From Pseudomonadota bacterium (GTDB lineage Bacteria > Pseudomonadota > Gammaproteobacteria > Xanthomonadales > Xanthomonadaceae), in contig JAUMYP010000004.1 of assembly GCA_030528565.1 (NCBI GenBank), positions 1 to 64,000 on the forward strand: DNA of 64,000 nt, in the 5' to 3' direction. The notes beneath the pieces are model-generated. The model was given only the letters and a program-made list of their open reading frames with translations, was not told where the DNA came from and did not search any database. The position numbers and the translations under genes were made by a program. Below, piece by piece: positions 18,116 to 26,947 of this stretch (positions are counted from its first letter, which is position 1; each line of letters opens with the position of its first letter).

Positions 18116-18691
18116 CTACCAGACCAAATCGTCGGGAATCTGGTATTTCGGGTCGCTATAGGGGTCGTCCCCGGCCGGGGCGTCCGGGTTCACCTTGAGG
18201 GCGATGGCATCGGCAAACACCGCTTCGGCCTCGGCCAGGGTGGCGGCGCTGACCAGCAGATAGCGTCCATTGTGCTGCACCACGCCCAGCTCGCCCGCGT
18301 TCAGTGCCTTGAGCTGTTCGGCGCTGACATAGATACGCTTGATTTTGCCGCCGTACTCAAAGTGCCGGGCGATATCGGCATCGGCCAGGTTCAGCACTTT
18401 ATCGGCGCTCAGAAGTCCGGCCAGCTTGTTGCGCGCTTCGCGGCGCAGGCGGGCTTGCTCCTGCTTTTGCCGTTCGGCCTCCAGCCGTTCTTCTTTTTCT
18501 TGCTGTGCACGCATTGCATAGGCGCGCGCCAGGTCCATTTCTTCGCGGTTTTTAGTGCCGTGGGAAGGTTTTTGCGGTTTGCCCGGTTTTTCCGGCCTGT
18601 TGGCTGGCTTGCCCTTGGCCCGGGCTTTCTTTTCCGGCTTGGGCGCGGCCTTGAAACCCAGGCCGAGCAATTGGTCGCGTAATGAGGACAT
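18116..18691 (-). CDS. DUF2058 (YaiL-like) protein
   Basis: The 191-residue protein starts MSSLRDQLLGLGF, then has a Lys/Pro-rich basic linker (about 15-50), a charged helix of Gln, Glu and Arg (about 50-90), and a globular domain with FEYGGKIKRIYVS. This layout is typical of DUF2058 proteins. The basic region suggests nucleic acid or ribosome contact, but no function is established. It follows slyX by 12 bp. Confidence 0.82.
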   Translation of the reverse strand: MSSLRDQLLGLGFKAAPKPEKKARAKGKPANRPEKPGKPQKPSHGTKNREEMDLARAYAMRAQQEKEERLEAERQKQEQARLRREARNKLAGLLSADKVLNLADADIARHFEYGGKIKRIYVSAEQLKALNAGELGVVQHNGRYLLVSAATLAEAEAVFADAIALKVNPDAPAGDDPYSDPKYQIPDDLVW

Positions 18692-18703
18692 GAGACTACC
18701 CAG

Positions 18704-18916
18704 TCAGTAATGCGGCGGTGGCGGCTCGTCGGCGGCATCGACGCTGACACCGGCACCGCGCGAGGATTTCAATTCTTCCACCACCCGTGCAAGCAGGCGT
18801 GCATGTTGGGCGATTTCATGGCGGGCATCGGCCAGGGCGTCGCTCAATTGGTTGAGCGCATGCTCCTGAAAGGCGATGCGGGTTTCCAGCTCGGCAATAC
18901 GGTCGGCGTCGTTCAT
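18704..18916 (-). CDS. slyX: SlyX family protein
   Basis: This 70-residue protein is almost entirely one coiled coil (about 1-50) and ends in PPPPHY, the recognisable SlyX tail. Its function is unknown. The start at 18916 overlaps the ugd stop as ATGA, and the family's usual length supports it over a longer frame. Confidence 0.88.
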   Translation of the reverse strand: MNDADRIAELETRIAFQEHALNQLSDALADARHEIAQHARLLARVVEELKSSRGAGVSVDAADEPPPPHY

Positions 18917-20262
18917 GGCGCTATTTTGACAGAACGGCCGCGGCCAATGCCCCAATAGGCAAGCCCATGCGCCTCCACTTCGGCAGGCTCGTAAAGATTG
19001 CGGCCATCAAAAATCACCGCGTCAGCGAGCTGGTTTTTCAGCAGCGCAAAATCCGGGCTGCGGAATTGTTTCCATTCGGTCACCACCGCCAGGGCAGCGG
19101 CGCCTTGCAGTGCATCTTCGGCGCTTTCGCACAGTTTCAAGTCATCGCGCTCGCCAAAAATCCGTGCAGCCTCCTTGCCCGCTTCCGGGTCATAGGCCTG
19201 CACCCGGGCACCGGCCTGCCAAAGCTCGGCCAGCAGGCGGCGGCTGGATGCCTCGCGCATATCGTCGGTATCAGGCTTGAATGCCAGCCCCCAGACCGCC
19301 ACGGTTTTACCCGCCAGCGCCCCGATACTGCCGTAATGGCGCTGCATCAGCCGGAACAGGTGGCCTTTCTGCGCATCGTTGACCGCTTCCACCGCGTCCA
19401 GAATACGGGTTTTCACGCCCTGCCGGGCGGCAATGCGCGCCAGCGCCTGCACGTCCTTGGGAAAACACGAGCCGCCATAGCCCGCGCCCGGATAAATGAA
19501 ATGCCAGCCGATGCGCGGGTCGGAGCCAATCCCCTTGCGCACCATTTCCACATCGGCACCGACCTGTTCGGCGATATTGGCGATTTCATTCATGAACGAA
19601 ATCTTGGTGGCCAGCATGGCATTGGCGGCGTATTTGCTGAGCTCGGCCGAGCGCACATCCATCACCACCACGCGGTCATGGTTGCGGTTGAACGGCGCAT
19701 ACAGGCGGCGCATGGTGTCGATGGCCTCGCTGCTTTCGGCGCCGATGATGATGCGGTCGGGCTTCATGCAGTCATGGATGGCCGCGCCTTCTTTCAGAAA
19801 CTCGGGGTTGGACACCACTTCAAACGGAATGCTCACGCCGCGCCTTGCAAGTTCTGCGGTAATGGTGGCGCGCACCTGGTCGGCGGTGCCCACCGGCACG
19901 GTGGATTTGTTGACCACCAGCGCCGGGCGCTGCATATGCTGGCCAATACTGCGCGCCACCGCCAGCACATACTGCAAGTCGGCACTGCCGTCTTCATCCG
20001 GCGGCGTGCCCACGGCGATGAACAGCACATCGGCCACATCCACGGCACTGGCCGCATCATGGCTGAAGTGCAGCCTGCCGGCGGCATGATTGGCACGCAC
20101 CATAGCCTCCAGCCCCGGCTCGTAAATCGGCACGATGCCCTGGGCAAGCCCTTCAATCTTGGCGCGGTCCACATCCACGCAGGTCACCTGATGGCCGACT
20201 TCGGCCAGGCAAGTGCCCGTGACCAGGCCCACATAGCCGGTACCGAAAATGGTGATGCGCAT
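18913..20262 (-). CDS. ugd: UDP-glucose 6-dehydrogenase
   Basis: Ugd oxidises UDP-glucose to UDP-glucuronate with two NAD+, feeding capsule, exopolysaccharide or LPS sugar synthesis. The 449-residue protein has the N-terminal Rossmann motif [19 protein letters not shown], the catalytic Cys in YGGSCFPKD, and the C-terminal [14 protein letters not shown] region. Start 20262 is the first residue of the Rossmann strand, as usual. A strong terminator lies between it and the FKBP gene upstream. No other sugar genes are adjacent. Confidence 0.95.
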   Translation of the reverse strand: MRITIFGTGYVGLVTGTCLAEVGHQVTCVDVDRAKIEGLAQGIVPIYEPGLEAMVRANHAAGRLHFSHDAASAVDVADVLFIAVGTPPDEDGSADLQYVLAVARSIGQHMQRPALVVNKSTVPVGTADQVRATITAELARRGVSIPFEVVSNPEFLKEGAAIHDCMKPDRIIIGAESSEAIDTMRRLYAPFNRNHDRVVVMDVRSAELSKYAANAMLATKISFMNEIANIAEQVGADVEMVRKGIGSDPRIGWHFIYPGAGYGGSCFPKDVQALARIAARQGVKTRILDAVEAVNDAQKGHLFRLMQRHYGSIGALAGKTVAVWGLAFKPDTDDMREASSRRLLAELWQAGARVQAYDPEAGKEAARIFGERDDLKLCESAEDALQGAAALAVVTEWKQFRSPDFALLKNQLADAVIFDGRNLYEPAEVEAHGLAYWGIGRGRSVKIAP

Positions 20263-20283
20263 CGCTCTGCCCTCTTGCTGAAA

Positions 20284-20322
20284 CGGCCAAAACCACAACT
20301 GCCGCAGAAGCGGCAGTTGTGG
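20284..20322 (-). terminator. Rho-independent terminator after first FKBP gene
   Basis: A perfect 13-bp stem (20293-20305 with 20310-20322) closes a 4-base loop. On the minus strand TTTT follows. It ends the FKBP transcript before ugd. Confidence 0.85.
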
Positions 20323-20343
20323 CAGCTCAGCCGCGCTGGAAAA

Positions 20344-21120
20344 TCACTTCGGCGCCTTGACGATTTCCACCAGTTCCACCTCGAACACCAGGGTGGCATT
20401 CGGCGGGAATGGCGCGCCCGGCGGCACTTGTTCGCCATAGCCCAGGTTCCCCGGAATCCACAGCTTGTACTTGCTGCCCACCGGCATCAGCCGAAGGCCT
20501 TCGGCCCAGCCGGGAATCACCCGGTCAAGCGGCAGGATGGCCGGCTCACCGCCGTTCTTGTCGGTGCTGTCAAACACCGTGCCATCAAGCAGCGTGCCGG
20601 TGTATTTGACCTTGACCGCATCATTGCCAGCGGGCTTTGCGCCCTTGCCTTCTTCCAGCACCTGGTATTGCAGGCCGGATGCGGTGGTTTTCACGCCTTC
20701 TTTCTTGGCGTTTTCTTCAAGGAATTTCTGCCCTTCCTCGCTGTTCTTGCGCGCCGCCGCCATCTGCTCGGCCATCATCTTGGCCTGCATTTTTTCCATG
20801 AAGCCGGCCATGATTTCCCGACCCTGCTCGTCGGTGACTTTGGCCTTGCCGGACAATTCATCTTTCAGGCCGCGCACCACCGCATCCATATCCAGCTCGT
20901 CCTTGATTTCGGCCATTTGCTTGCCGAGGGTCATGCCGACCACATAGCTGGACTGCGCTTTTTCATCTTTCAGGCCGGGGATATTCAGCGTGCTTGCGGC
21001 GCTTTGGGTTTCGCTCTTTTCTGCGCTCTCGCCCTTGGGCTTGACCGCCTCCTTGTCACAGGCGGCAAGCAGCAGCGCAGAGGCCAGGGCGGCAGGCAGG
21101 ATAAGGGAAGATGATTTCAT
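20344..21120 (-). CDS. FKBP-type peptidyl-prolyl isomerase lipoprotein, FkpA-like
   Basis: The 258-residue precursor has a lipobox (LLLAAC, Cys near 20), a helical FKBP_N dimerisation domain (about 45-140) and a C-terminal FKBP domain. That domain includes VKVKYTGTLLDGTVFDS, VIPGWAEGL and LGYGEQ. It should catalyse cis-trans prolyl isomerisation and chaperone folding in the envelope. It lies downstream of a second FKBP gene with a 63-bp gap, suggesting cotranscription. Confidence 0.9.
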   Translation of the reverse strand: MKSSSLILPAALASALLLAACDKEAVKPKGESAEKSETQSAASTLNIPGLKDEKAQSSYVVGMTLGKQMAEIKDELDMDAVVRGLKDELSGKAKVTDEQGREIMAGFMEKMQAKMMAEQMAAARKNSEEGQKFLEENAKKEGVKTTASGLQYQVLEEGKGAKPAGNDAVKVKYTGTLLDGTVFDSTDKNGGEPAILPLDRVIPGWAEGLRLMPVGSKYKLWIPGNLGYGEQVPPGAPFPPNATLVFEVELVEIVKAPK

Positions 21121-21183
21121 GAAAACTCCAGATTCTTGAGAAGCGGCAAGCCGCAGGAAAGGGAAAACCGGCAAGATGGCGGC

Positions 21184-22089
21184 TTAATTGAGCACATCCA
21201 GCAGTTCGACATCAAACACCAGGGTTTCATTGGGGCCGATATTCGGCGGCGAGCCACGCTCGCCATAGGCAAGCGCCGCAGGAATCCAGAAGCGGTACTT
21301 GGCACCCGGCGCCATCAGGCCGACGCCTTCGGTCCAGCCCGGAATCACCCGGTTCAGCGCGAACTCGGCAGGCGTGCCGCGCTGGTAGGAGCTATCGAAC
21401 ACCTTGCCATCCAGGAGCCGCCCTTCGTAATGCACCCGCACTTGCTGGGTGGGCAACGGGCGCGTGCCATTGCCGGGGCGCTCAACCTGATATTGCAGGC
21501 CGGAACGGGTGGTGACCACGCCCTTGGCCTTGGCGTTTTCCGCCAGGAAAGCCTCGCCCTTCTTGCGGTTTTCTTCGCCTGCCTGCGCTGCACGTTGCTG
21601 CTGGCGGGCAATCAGGGCATTGCGCAGGCTGCTGCGCTCTTCATCTGAAAGCAGCGGCTGGCCTTTTTCGGCAGCGACTTTCACACCGCGCACCAGGGCG
21701 GCCACATCCAGCTCCTCAGCGATTGCCGCCAGCGAGCGCGCCACATTGATGCCAAGCAGCTCGCCCACCTTCTGTCGCGATACTTCAGGTGCCTTGTCCA
21801 GCGTCCCGGCGGCACGCGCCTGTACCCGCTGCATCAGCGCAGCCGAAGTTTGCTGCGCATCTTCAGGCTTCAGCTGCGGCGCTTCACCGGCCAGCACGCG
21901 GCGCAGCGATTGCTCGAAAGCGGCCATGTCCACATCCGGCAAGGCTGCCTGCAGCGAAGGGTCGGCGCCGACATCCATGCCCACCATATAACCGACTTTT
22001 TCACGCTCATTGGCAAGCGGCGGCTCGGCGGCGGCCACTCCGGCAGCCAGTCCCAAAGCCAGCGTTGCCGCACAGATTGCAGATTTCAC
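21184..22089 (-). CDS. FKBP-type isomerase with doubled N-terminal domain
   Basis: The 301-residue protein has a Sec signal peptide (about 1-23) and a C-terminal FKBP domain with VRVHYEGRLLDGKVFDSS, VIPGWTEGVGL and LAYGERG. Two helical segments resembling FKBP_N precede it (about 28-100 and 105-190), each beginning with a (V/E)KVG(Y/E) type motif, where the neighbour has one. No ATG fits; GTG at 22089 was chosen because GGAGAC lies 7 bases upstream and it starts the signal peptide. The two FKBP genes are probably tandem duplicates. Confidence 0.83.
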   Translation of the reverse strand: MKSAICAATLALGLAAGVAAAEPPLANEREKVGYMVGMDVGADPSLQAALPDVDMAAFEQSLRRVLAGEAPQLKPEDAQQTSAALMQRVQARAAGTLDKAPEVSRQKVGELLGINVARSLAAIAEELDVAALVRGVKVAAEKGQPLLSDEERSSLRNALIARQQQRAAQAGEENRKKGEAFLAENAKAKGVVTTRSGLQYQVERPGNGTRPLPTQQVRVHYEGRLLDGKVFDSSYQRGTPAEFALNRVIPGWTEGVGLMAPGAKYRFWIPAALAYGERGSPPNIGPNETLVFDVELLDVLN

Positions 22090-22194
22090 TATGAGTCTCC
22101 AGCAAACAAGTCGGCCATTTTGACTTTCCGCGACTTGAACGGCAATCACAAAATCCAATCCCGGATATTGTTCTTCAGTTGCGGTTGGGCGGGG

Positions 22195-22234
22195 TTGACG
22201 GCTACAGAAGTAGTGTTATAGTTCAATACAACAC
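22195..22234 (+). promoter_or_regulatory. Promoter and palindromic operator of the YtrA-type operon
   Basis: A -35 box TTGACG (22195-22200) and -10 box TATAGT (22217-22222) are 16 bp apart. A 22-bp imperfect palindrome with GTGTT at 22213-22217 and AACAC at 22230-22234 covers the -10 box and likely start point. Its size and position fit an operator for the GntR/YtrA repressor encoded two genes later, implying autoregulation. Confidence 0.6.
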
Positions 22235-22250
22235 CAAACGGAGAGCCGTC

Positions 22251-22430
22251 ATGCCACGCCGCTATCTGTCCCGCGCAGCCGCCATCAGCCTTGTGCTGGC
22301 TGCATTCGTCCTCACCGCAACCGGCATTGCGCACCATGCGCCCGAAGCATCGCGCGCTGCCGCCGCATCTGCCAAGCCCGGCAAACCTGCGGCCTTCTTT
22401 TCGCTGCTGCCGCCAGGGTTGCTGCCATGA
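22251..22430 (+). CDS. 59-residue membrane or secreted small protein, first gene of ABC operon
   Basis: This short gene has a GGAGAG site and an N-terminal hydrophobic segment (about 9-26) followed by IAHHAPEAS, an Ala/Lys-rich stretch and a hydrophobic tail FFSLLPPGLLP. No family is recognised. Its stop overlaps the start of the GntR gene as ATGA, so it is translationally coupled and lies directly behind the operon promoter. It could be a small regulator or sensor of the ABC transporter, or just a coupling leader. Confidence 0.55.
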   Translation: MPRRYLSRAAAISLVLAAFVLTATGIAHHAPEASRAAAASAKPGKPAAFFSLLPPGLLP

Positions 22431-22798
22431 ATACGCATCAATGGCAGGACGGGATTCCCATTTACCGGCAACTCAAAGAATTGGTGGTCGCCCGGATTAT
22501 CGGCGGTGAGCTCAAGCCCGGCGATGCCCTGCCCTCGGTGCGCACCGTGGCGGCGGAATATCAGCTCAACCCGATTACCGTCTCGCGCGCCTTCCAGGAG
22601 CTGGCCGACGAGGCATTGGTGGAAAAGCGCCGCGGCCTTGGCATGTTCGTCATCGAGGGCGCACCGCAAAAACTGCTTGCCAGCGAACGCCGCCGTTTTC
22701 TTGACGAGGAATGGCCGCAGGTACTGGCACGCATCGAACAACTGGGGCTGGACCTGAACCAGCTCACCGACCCGGCAAAACAATGGGGTAAACCATGA
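22427..22798 (+). CDS. GntR-family transcriptional regulator, YtrA type
   Basis: The 123-residue protein has the GntR winged helix (about 8-75: PIYRQLKELVVARI, ALPSVRTVAAEYQLNPITVSRA) and only a short helical C-terminus of about 45 residues. That short tail defines the YtrA subfamily, which usually represses adjacent ABC transporter operons. It overlaps both neighbours by 4 bases. The palindrome at 22213-22234 is its likely target. The inducer is unknown; cell-envelope stress is common in the family. Confidence 0.88.
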   Translation: MNTHQWQDGIPIYRQLKELVVARIIGGELKPGDALPSVRTVAAEYQLNPITVSRAFQELADEALVEKRRGLGMFVIEGAPQKLLASERRRFLDEEWPQVLARIEQLGLDLNQLTDPAKQWGKP

Positions 22799-23655
22799 GT
22801 CATGTCATTCACGCGCAGGGGCTGCGCAAACACTATCGCGGCAAGGCCGCACTCGATGGCGCGGATTTTGCCATCGGGCCTGGGCGTATCGTCGGCCTGA
22901 TTGGCCCCAATGGCGCAGGCAAAACCACGGCGCTCAAGGCCATCCTGGGGCTGATTCCGTTCCAGGGCGAGCTTTCGGTGCTGGGGCGCAACCCCAGCCG
23001 CGAGCGCGATGCGCTGATGAACGATGTCTCGTTTATCGCCGATGTCGCCATCCTGCCGCGCTGGCTGCGGGTCGGCGATGCGGCCGACTTTTTTGAAGGC
23101 ATCCATCCGCGCTTTGACCGTGCCAAGTTCGAACACTTCATAAAAGGCACGCAGTTGCGGCCGAAAATGCGCGTCAAGGAAATGTCCAAGGGCATGATTG
23201 TGCAACTGCATCTGGCGCTGGTGATGGCCATCGACGCGCGCCTCCTGGTGCTGGACGAGCCGACCCTGGGGCTGGACATCCTCTACCGCAAACAGTTCTA
23301 CCAGCGCCTTCTGGAAGACTATTTTGACGAGCACAAAACCATCCTCATCACCACCCATCAGGTCGAGGAAATCGAGCACATCCTCTCCGACGTGCTGTTC
23401 ATCCAGGATGGAAAAATCGTGCTCGATGCCGAAATGGACGCCTTGAGCCAGCGCTATGTGGAGGTGCTGGCCAGTGCCGAAAACCTCGAGGCATTGCGCG
23501 CGCTTGCGCCCATCAGCGAACGCGCCCTGGCGTTTGGCAAAAGCGTGCTGCTGTTTGACGGCGTGGATGCCGCCACGCTGGCGCGCTATGGCGAAACCCG
23601 CAACCCCGGCCTTGCCGACCTGTTTGTCGCCCTCATGAAAGGAGCCTACGCATGA
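22795..23655 (+). CDS. ABC transporter ATP-binding protein
   Basis: The 286-residue ATPase has Walker A GPNGAGKTT, Walker B LLVLDEPT and a His switch in TTHQVEE. The signature motif is MSKGM in place of LSGGQ, a variation typical of YtrB/GntR-linked export ATPases. It should energise the permease encoded next. Start and stop overlap the neighbouring genes by 4 bases. Confidence 0.9.
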   Translation: MSHVIHAQGLRKHYRGKAALDGADFAIGPGRIVGLIGPNGAGKTTALKAILGLIPFQGELSVLGRNPSRERDALMNDVSFIADVAILPRWLRVGDAADFFEGIHPRFDRAKFEHFIKGTQLRPKMRVKEMSKGMIVQLHLALVMAIDARLLVLDEPTLGLDILYRKQFYQRLLEDYFDEHKTILITTHQVEEIEHILSDVLFIQDGKIVLDAEMDALSQRYVEVLASAENLEALRALAPISERALAFGKSVLLFDGVDAATLARYGETRNPGLADLFVALMKGAYA

Positions 23656-24677
23656 ATGCCATCACCGCATCCGGCCCGTCCTACGGCTTTGGCCGCAAGC
23701 TGCTGTGGCTCATCCGCCGCGAATGGTGGGAGCACCGTGGCAGCTTCTTCGTAGGCCCGGTGATTGCCGGGGGGATTTCCCTCATCCTCACCCTGCTGAT
23801 GCTGGTCATCGGGCAGGTGCTGCTCAGCAAAAACAGGACACTGGACGGAAAAATCAACAATCTTGACCTGGCCAAGCTTGACCAGAGCACACTGGCGCAG
23901 ATGTCGCCCGAGGACTTGCAATCCTATACCGATGCCATCAATGGCAGCCTGCTGTTTGCTGGCACCTGGCCGCTGGTGATTTTCGGTTTTGCGGTGTTTT
24001 TCTACCTGCTGGGCGCCCTGTATGACGAGCGCCGCGACCGCAGCATCCTGCTATGGAAATCGCTGCCGCTATCCGATACCCAGACCGTGCTCAGCAAGCT
24101 CGTCACCGCGCTGCTGGTTGCGCCACTGAGCGCCAGCCTGGTTGCGCTCGTCACCGCGCTCGGCTTTGGTCTGTTGATTAGCCTGTTCATCCTCATCAAT
24201 GGCGGCAATCCGCTTACCCTGTTCTGGGCGCATGTCTCGCCGCTGCAACTTGCCGGTGGACTGTTTGCCTGGATTCCGATTTACATGCTCTGGGCCTTGC
24301 CCACCGTGGGCTGGCTGCTGCTGTGCTCGGCCTGGGCACGCAGCGCCCCGTTCCTGTGGAGCCTGCTGGTGCCCATCCTCAGTGGCATCGCCATCAGCAT
24401 GTTCTCCACCCTGGGCTATTCCAGCCGCTGGTATTGGCAGGATATTGTCTGGCGGCTCCTTGCCAGCGCCTGGCCCGGCAGTCATTGGCTCGGCTATATC
24501 GGCAACCTTGAAGGCTCACCAGCGATATGGCAAGGCTTCCCCCTCTCCACCATCACCAGCGAATTCTGGTTCGGCTATCCGTTGCTGACCCGACCCACCC
24601 TGTGGCTGGGTGCCGTGGCCGGTATCGCCATGATTCTCATCGCCATCCGCCTGCGCCGCTGGCGTAGCGAGGCCTGA
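23652..24677 (+). CDS. ABC transporter permease, multi-pass membrane protein
   Basis: The 341-residue protein has about six hydrophobic segments, with the first near 30-55, others near 98-118, 145-180, 190-235 and the last at about 315-333. The segment YDERRDRSILLWKSLPLSD after the second membrane span is characteristic of ABC-2-like permeases, which couple to the ATPase. A long extracytoplasmic loop lies at about 60-95. Substrate is unknown; YtrA-linked systems are often connected to antimicrobial or envelope stress. Confidence 0.85.
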   Translation: MNAITASGPSYGFGRKLLWLIRREWWEHRGSFFVGPVIAGGISLILTLLMLVIGQVLLSKNRTLDGKINNLDLAKLDQSTLAQMSPEDLQSYTDAINGSLLFAGTWPLVIFGFAVFFYLLGALYDERRDRSILLWKSLPLSDTQTVLSKLVTALLVAPLSASLVALVTALGFGLLISLFILINGGNPLTLFWAHVSPLQLAGGLFAWIPIYMLWALPTVGWLLLCSAWARSAPFLWSLLVPILSGIAISMFSTLGYSSRWYWQDIVWRLLASAWPGSHWLGYIGNLEGSPAIWQGFPLSTITSEFWFGYPLLTRPTLWLGAVAGIAMILIAIRLRRWRSEA

Positions 24678-24704
24678 ACACCCGCAGTCCTGGAGGAAAA
24701 CCCT

Positions 24705-25409
24705 ATGCTCCCCGTGAAGATTCTGCTCCCCGCCGTGCTTGGCCTGTCGCTGCTGGCAGGCTGCAACAAACAGCCACCCGCCACCGATACGCAGGCCAGC
24801 GCGCAAGCCCAGCCGGAAACCATGCTCGGCAAAATGGTGGCGGACAAAACCGCACAAATGCGCCAGTCACTGCCCAATAGCTCGTTGATGATTGGCGGCG
24901 GCCAGGGCGTTCGCTTCAATATCAAGGCGCTGGACAATGTCGATGTCCTCGATGCCGAAAGCCCCATCCAGAACCTGCCCCTGCTGGAAATCACCGCCCA
25001 GGGCGAAGTGCTTATCAACCAGCAGCGCATCGCGCTCTCGCCCGAGCAGCAGGCACTCACCGCACGCTACCACCAGCATGCCCAGCAGATTGCCGATGCC
25101 GGACTGGATATCGCCATCGCCGGCGCCGACCTCGGCGGCTCGGCACTGATGCAGGTTGCCAGCGGCTTTTTGAATGGCAAAAACGAGGCGCAGATAGAGG
25201 CTGAACTCACCGCGCAGGCGGAAAAGATCAAAACCCGGGCGCGCGGGCTATGCCAGCAAATCGACGGGCTGATGGGCATCCAGAACCAGATTGCGCAAAC
25301 CCTGCCGCAGTTTGAGCCTTATGCGCTGATTGAGCCGGGCGTGATTGACAAATGCCTGCAAGACGCTGAAGAGAGCGTCAGCGATGACGGGCAGGCCGTT
25401 GCCCCCTGA
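24705..25409 (+). CDS. DUF2884 (YggN-like) lipoprotein
   Basis: The 234-residue precursor has a lipobox (LLAGC, Cys near 19). The rest matches DUF2884 layout: a short strand region with ITAQGEVLINQQRIALSPEQQ, then helices. The family is periplasmic and of unknown function. It lies 27 bp after the permease with a GGAGG site and may be the last gene of the operon. A hairpin follows. Confidence 0.75.
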   Translation: MLPVKILLPAVLGLSLLAGCNKQPPATDTQASAQAQPETMLGKMVADKTAQMRQSLPNSSLMIGGGQGVRFNIKALDNVDVLDAESPIQNLPLLEITAQGEVLINQQRIALSPEQQALTARYHQHAQQIADAGLDIAIAGADLGGSALMQVASGFLNGKNEAQIEAELTAQAEKIKTRARGLCQQIDGLMGIQNQIAQTLPQFEPYALIEPGVIDKCLQDAEESVSDDGQAVAP

Positions 25410-25425
25410 TTTTTAAAACTGTCAT

Positions 25426-25450
25426 GCCGAGCCTGCCCCGCAGGCTCGGC
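25426..25450 (+). terminator. Hairpin after the DUF2884 gene
   Basis: A perfect 10-bp stem (25426-25435 with 25441-25450) closes a 5-base loop. The T run is weak (CATTTA), so termination is likely but not certain. Confidence 0.55.
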
Positions 25451-25518
25451 CATTTACTGCCTCCGGCGCGCACCGCGCGTTTTGGCCTGTATGCAACTGC
25501 ACCTGTCCCCAGCGTGCG

Positions 25519-25812
25519 GACTTGATGGTATGGCAATTGCTTTGAGAGACGGCCTGGATGGCAGACTTTGCCTTGCTGTTGACTTCGCCCTGTTCGGACG
25601 CGCCGAGTACCACAGCGACCAATGGGAGAAGGCAGGGTATGTTTGAGCAGCGCGCAGCGATGCGAGTTTGCCCTGCCGCCATTGGGCGCGAGGAACGCAG
25701 GGTACCCCGCGTAGCGGGGCGCGGAAGCCAGGGCTGGTTTCTTTGCCTACTTTCTTTGCCAGCAAAGAAAGTAGGTGCGCTGCCGGGCGCATATCCCGGC
25801 ATTGAATAACCA
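25519..25812. repeat. Dispersed intergenic repeat, copy 2
   Basis: This is the partner of 253-531. It has a perfect 22-bp palindrome at 25750-25771 (arms of 10, CTTTCTTTGC and GCAAAGAAAG) and the CCGGG/CCCGG palindrome near 25782-25800. It lies between the convergent DUF2884 and MoeB-like genes and accounts for most of the 470-bp gap 25410-25879. Open frames within it have no ribosome site or recognisable homology. Confidence 0.75.
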
Positions 25813-25879
25813 TCTGAAATCCGGGGAAAATTCTACCGCTGCGCTTACGCCTGCCAAATGGCAAACCAATGCTGATTTC

Positions 25880-26947
25880 TCAGCAGCTTACACCGCAGGC
25901 CGGGCATTCGGGGTCAGGACGCAGCCGGGTTTGCCAAAAGCGCATGGCCAGCGCATCCAGTTGCAACAAGCGCCCGGTCAGCGGCTCGCCAATGCCCAGA
26001 ATCAATTTGATGGCTTCGGTGGCCTGAATCAGACCGATAATGCCCGGCAACACGCCCAGCACCCCGGCCTCGGCGCAGTTCGGCGCATCCGTGGGCGCTT
26101 CGGGAAACAGGCAGCGATAGCAGGGGGCGATACCCGGCTGGCGTCCGGCATCAAATACGCTCACCTGGCCGTGGAAACGCTCCACCGCGCCGTATACCAG
26201 CGGCTTGGCGAGCTTGATGCAGGCATCATTGAGCACATGGCGAGCAGGGAAATTGTCGGCGCCGTCCAGCACCACATCAGCATCGGCAATCAGGCGTTCC
26301 ACATTGCCCGCATCCACGCGCGCATTGACAGCTTCCACATGAATTTTCGGATTGAGCGCGGCAAGCCGCAGCTTGGCAGAATCCACCTTGGGCTGCCCAA
26401 GCGCCGCATCCACATGCAGGATTTGCCGTTGCAGATTGCTGCGCTCGACCACATCCGCATCCACCAGCCGCAAATGGCCAACACCGGCAGCAGCCAGATA
26501 AAACGCGGCCGGTGAGCCAAGCCCGCCTGCCCCCACCACGGTGATGCGCGCATTTTGCAGACGTTTTTGTCCGGCAATGCCGACTTGTGGCAGTCGGAAC
26601 TGGCGCGAATAACGCTGCAAGAAATCTGCATCAAACAAGGCCGGGGTCATCGGCAGGCCTGCCGCCTGCCAGGCGTCGGTGCCGCCCTCGACACTGGCAA
26701 CGCTGAAGCCCTGTGCCTGCAAATGCTGCGCCAGTTGCAGTGACCTGAAGCCGCGCTGGCAAATCAGCAAGATTTCCTGCTGCGCGGGCAGCAATGCCGG
26801 GTTTTCCAGCAGTGCATCCTGCGACAGCGCCTCTGCGCCCTCGGCCATGCCGCTGGCCTGCTCGGCTTCACTGCGGATGTCTATTAGCCGCACACCAGCC
26901 TGCTGGCGCTGCTGCGCCTGGGCTACGGAGAGGCGTTTGACCTCCAT
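25880..26947 (-). CDS. MoeB/ThiF-type adenylyltransferase with N-terminal rhodanese domain
   Basis: Residues 1-100 form a rhodanese domain with active-site loop CQRGFRS. Residues 110-355 are an E1-like ATP-binding domain with GAGGLGSPAAF, DGADNFPAR and two zinc CxxC pairs (CYRC and CPAC). Such enzymes adenylate and thiolate the C-terminus of MoaD or ThiS for cofactor synthesis. In MOCS3-type fusions the rhodanese is C-terminal; here it is N-terminal. It overlaps the stop of der (TGATG). Confidence 0.88.
   Translation of the reverse strand: MEVKRLSVAQAQQRQQAGVRLIDIRSEAEQASGMAEGAEALSQDALLENPALLPAQQEILLICQRGFRSLQLAQHLQAQGFSVASVEGGTDAWQAAGLPMTPALFDADFLQRYSRQFRLPQVGIAGQKRLQNARITVVGAGGLGSPAAFYLAAAGVGHLRLVDADVVERSNLQRQILHVDAALGQPKVDSAKLRLAALNPKIHVEAVNARVDAGNVERLIADADVVLDGADNFPARHVLNDACIKLAKPLVYGAVERFHGQVSVFDAGRQPGIAPCYRCLFPEAPTDAPNCAEAGVLGVLPGIIGLIQATEAIKLILGIGEPLTGRLLQLDALAMRFWQTRLRPDPECPACGVSC

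Noticed and set aside
18967..21114. 715-codon plus-strand frame opposite ugd and the FKBP gene
   Set aside because: Shadow frame: His- and Gly-rich composition, no ribosome site or motifs, while the minus strand encodes clear enzymes.
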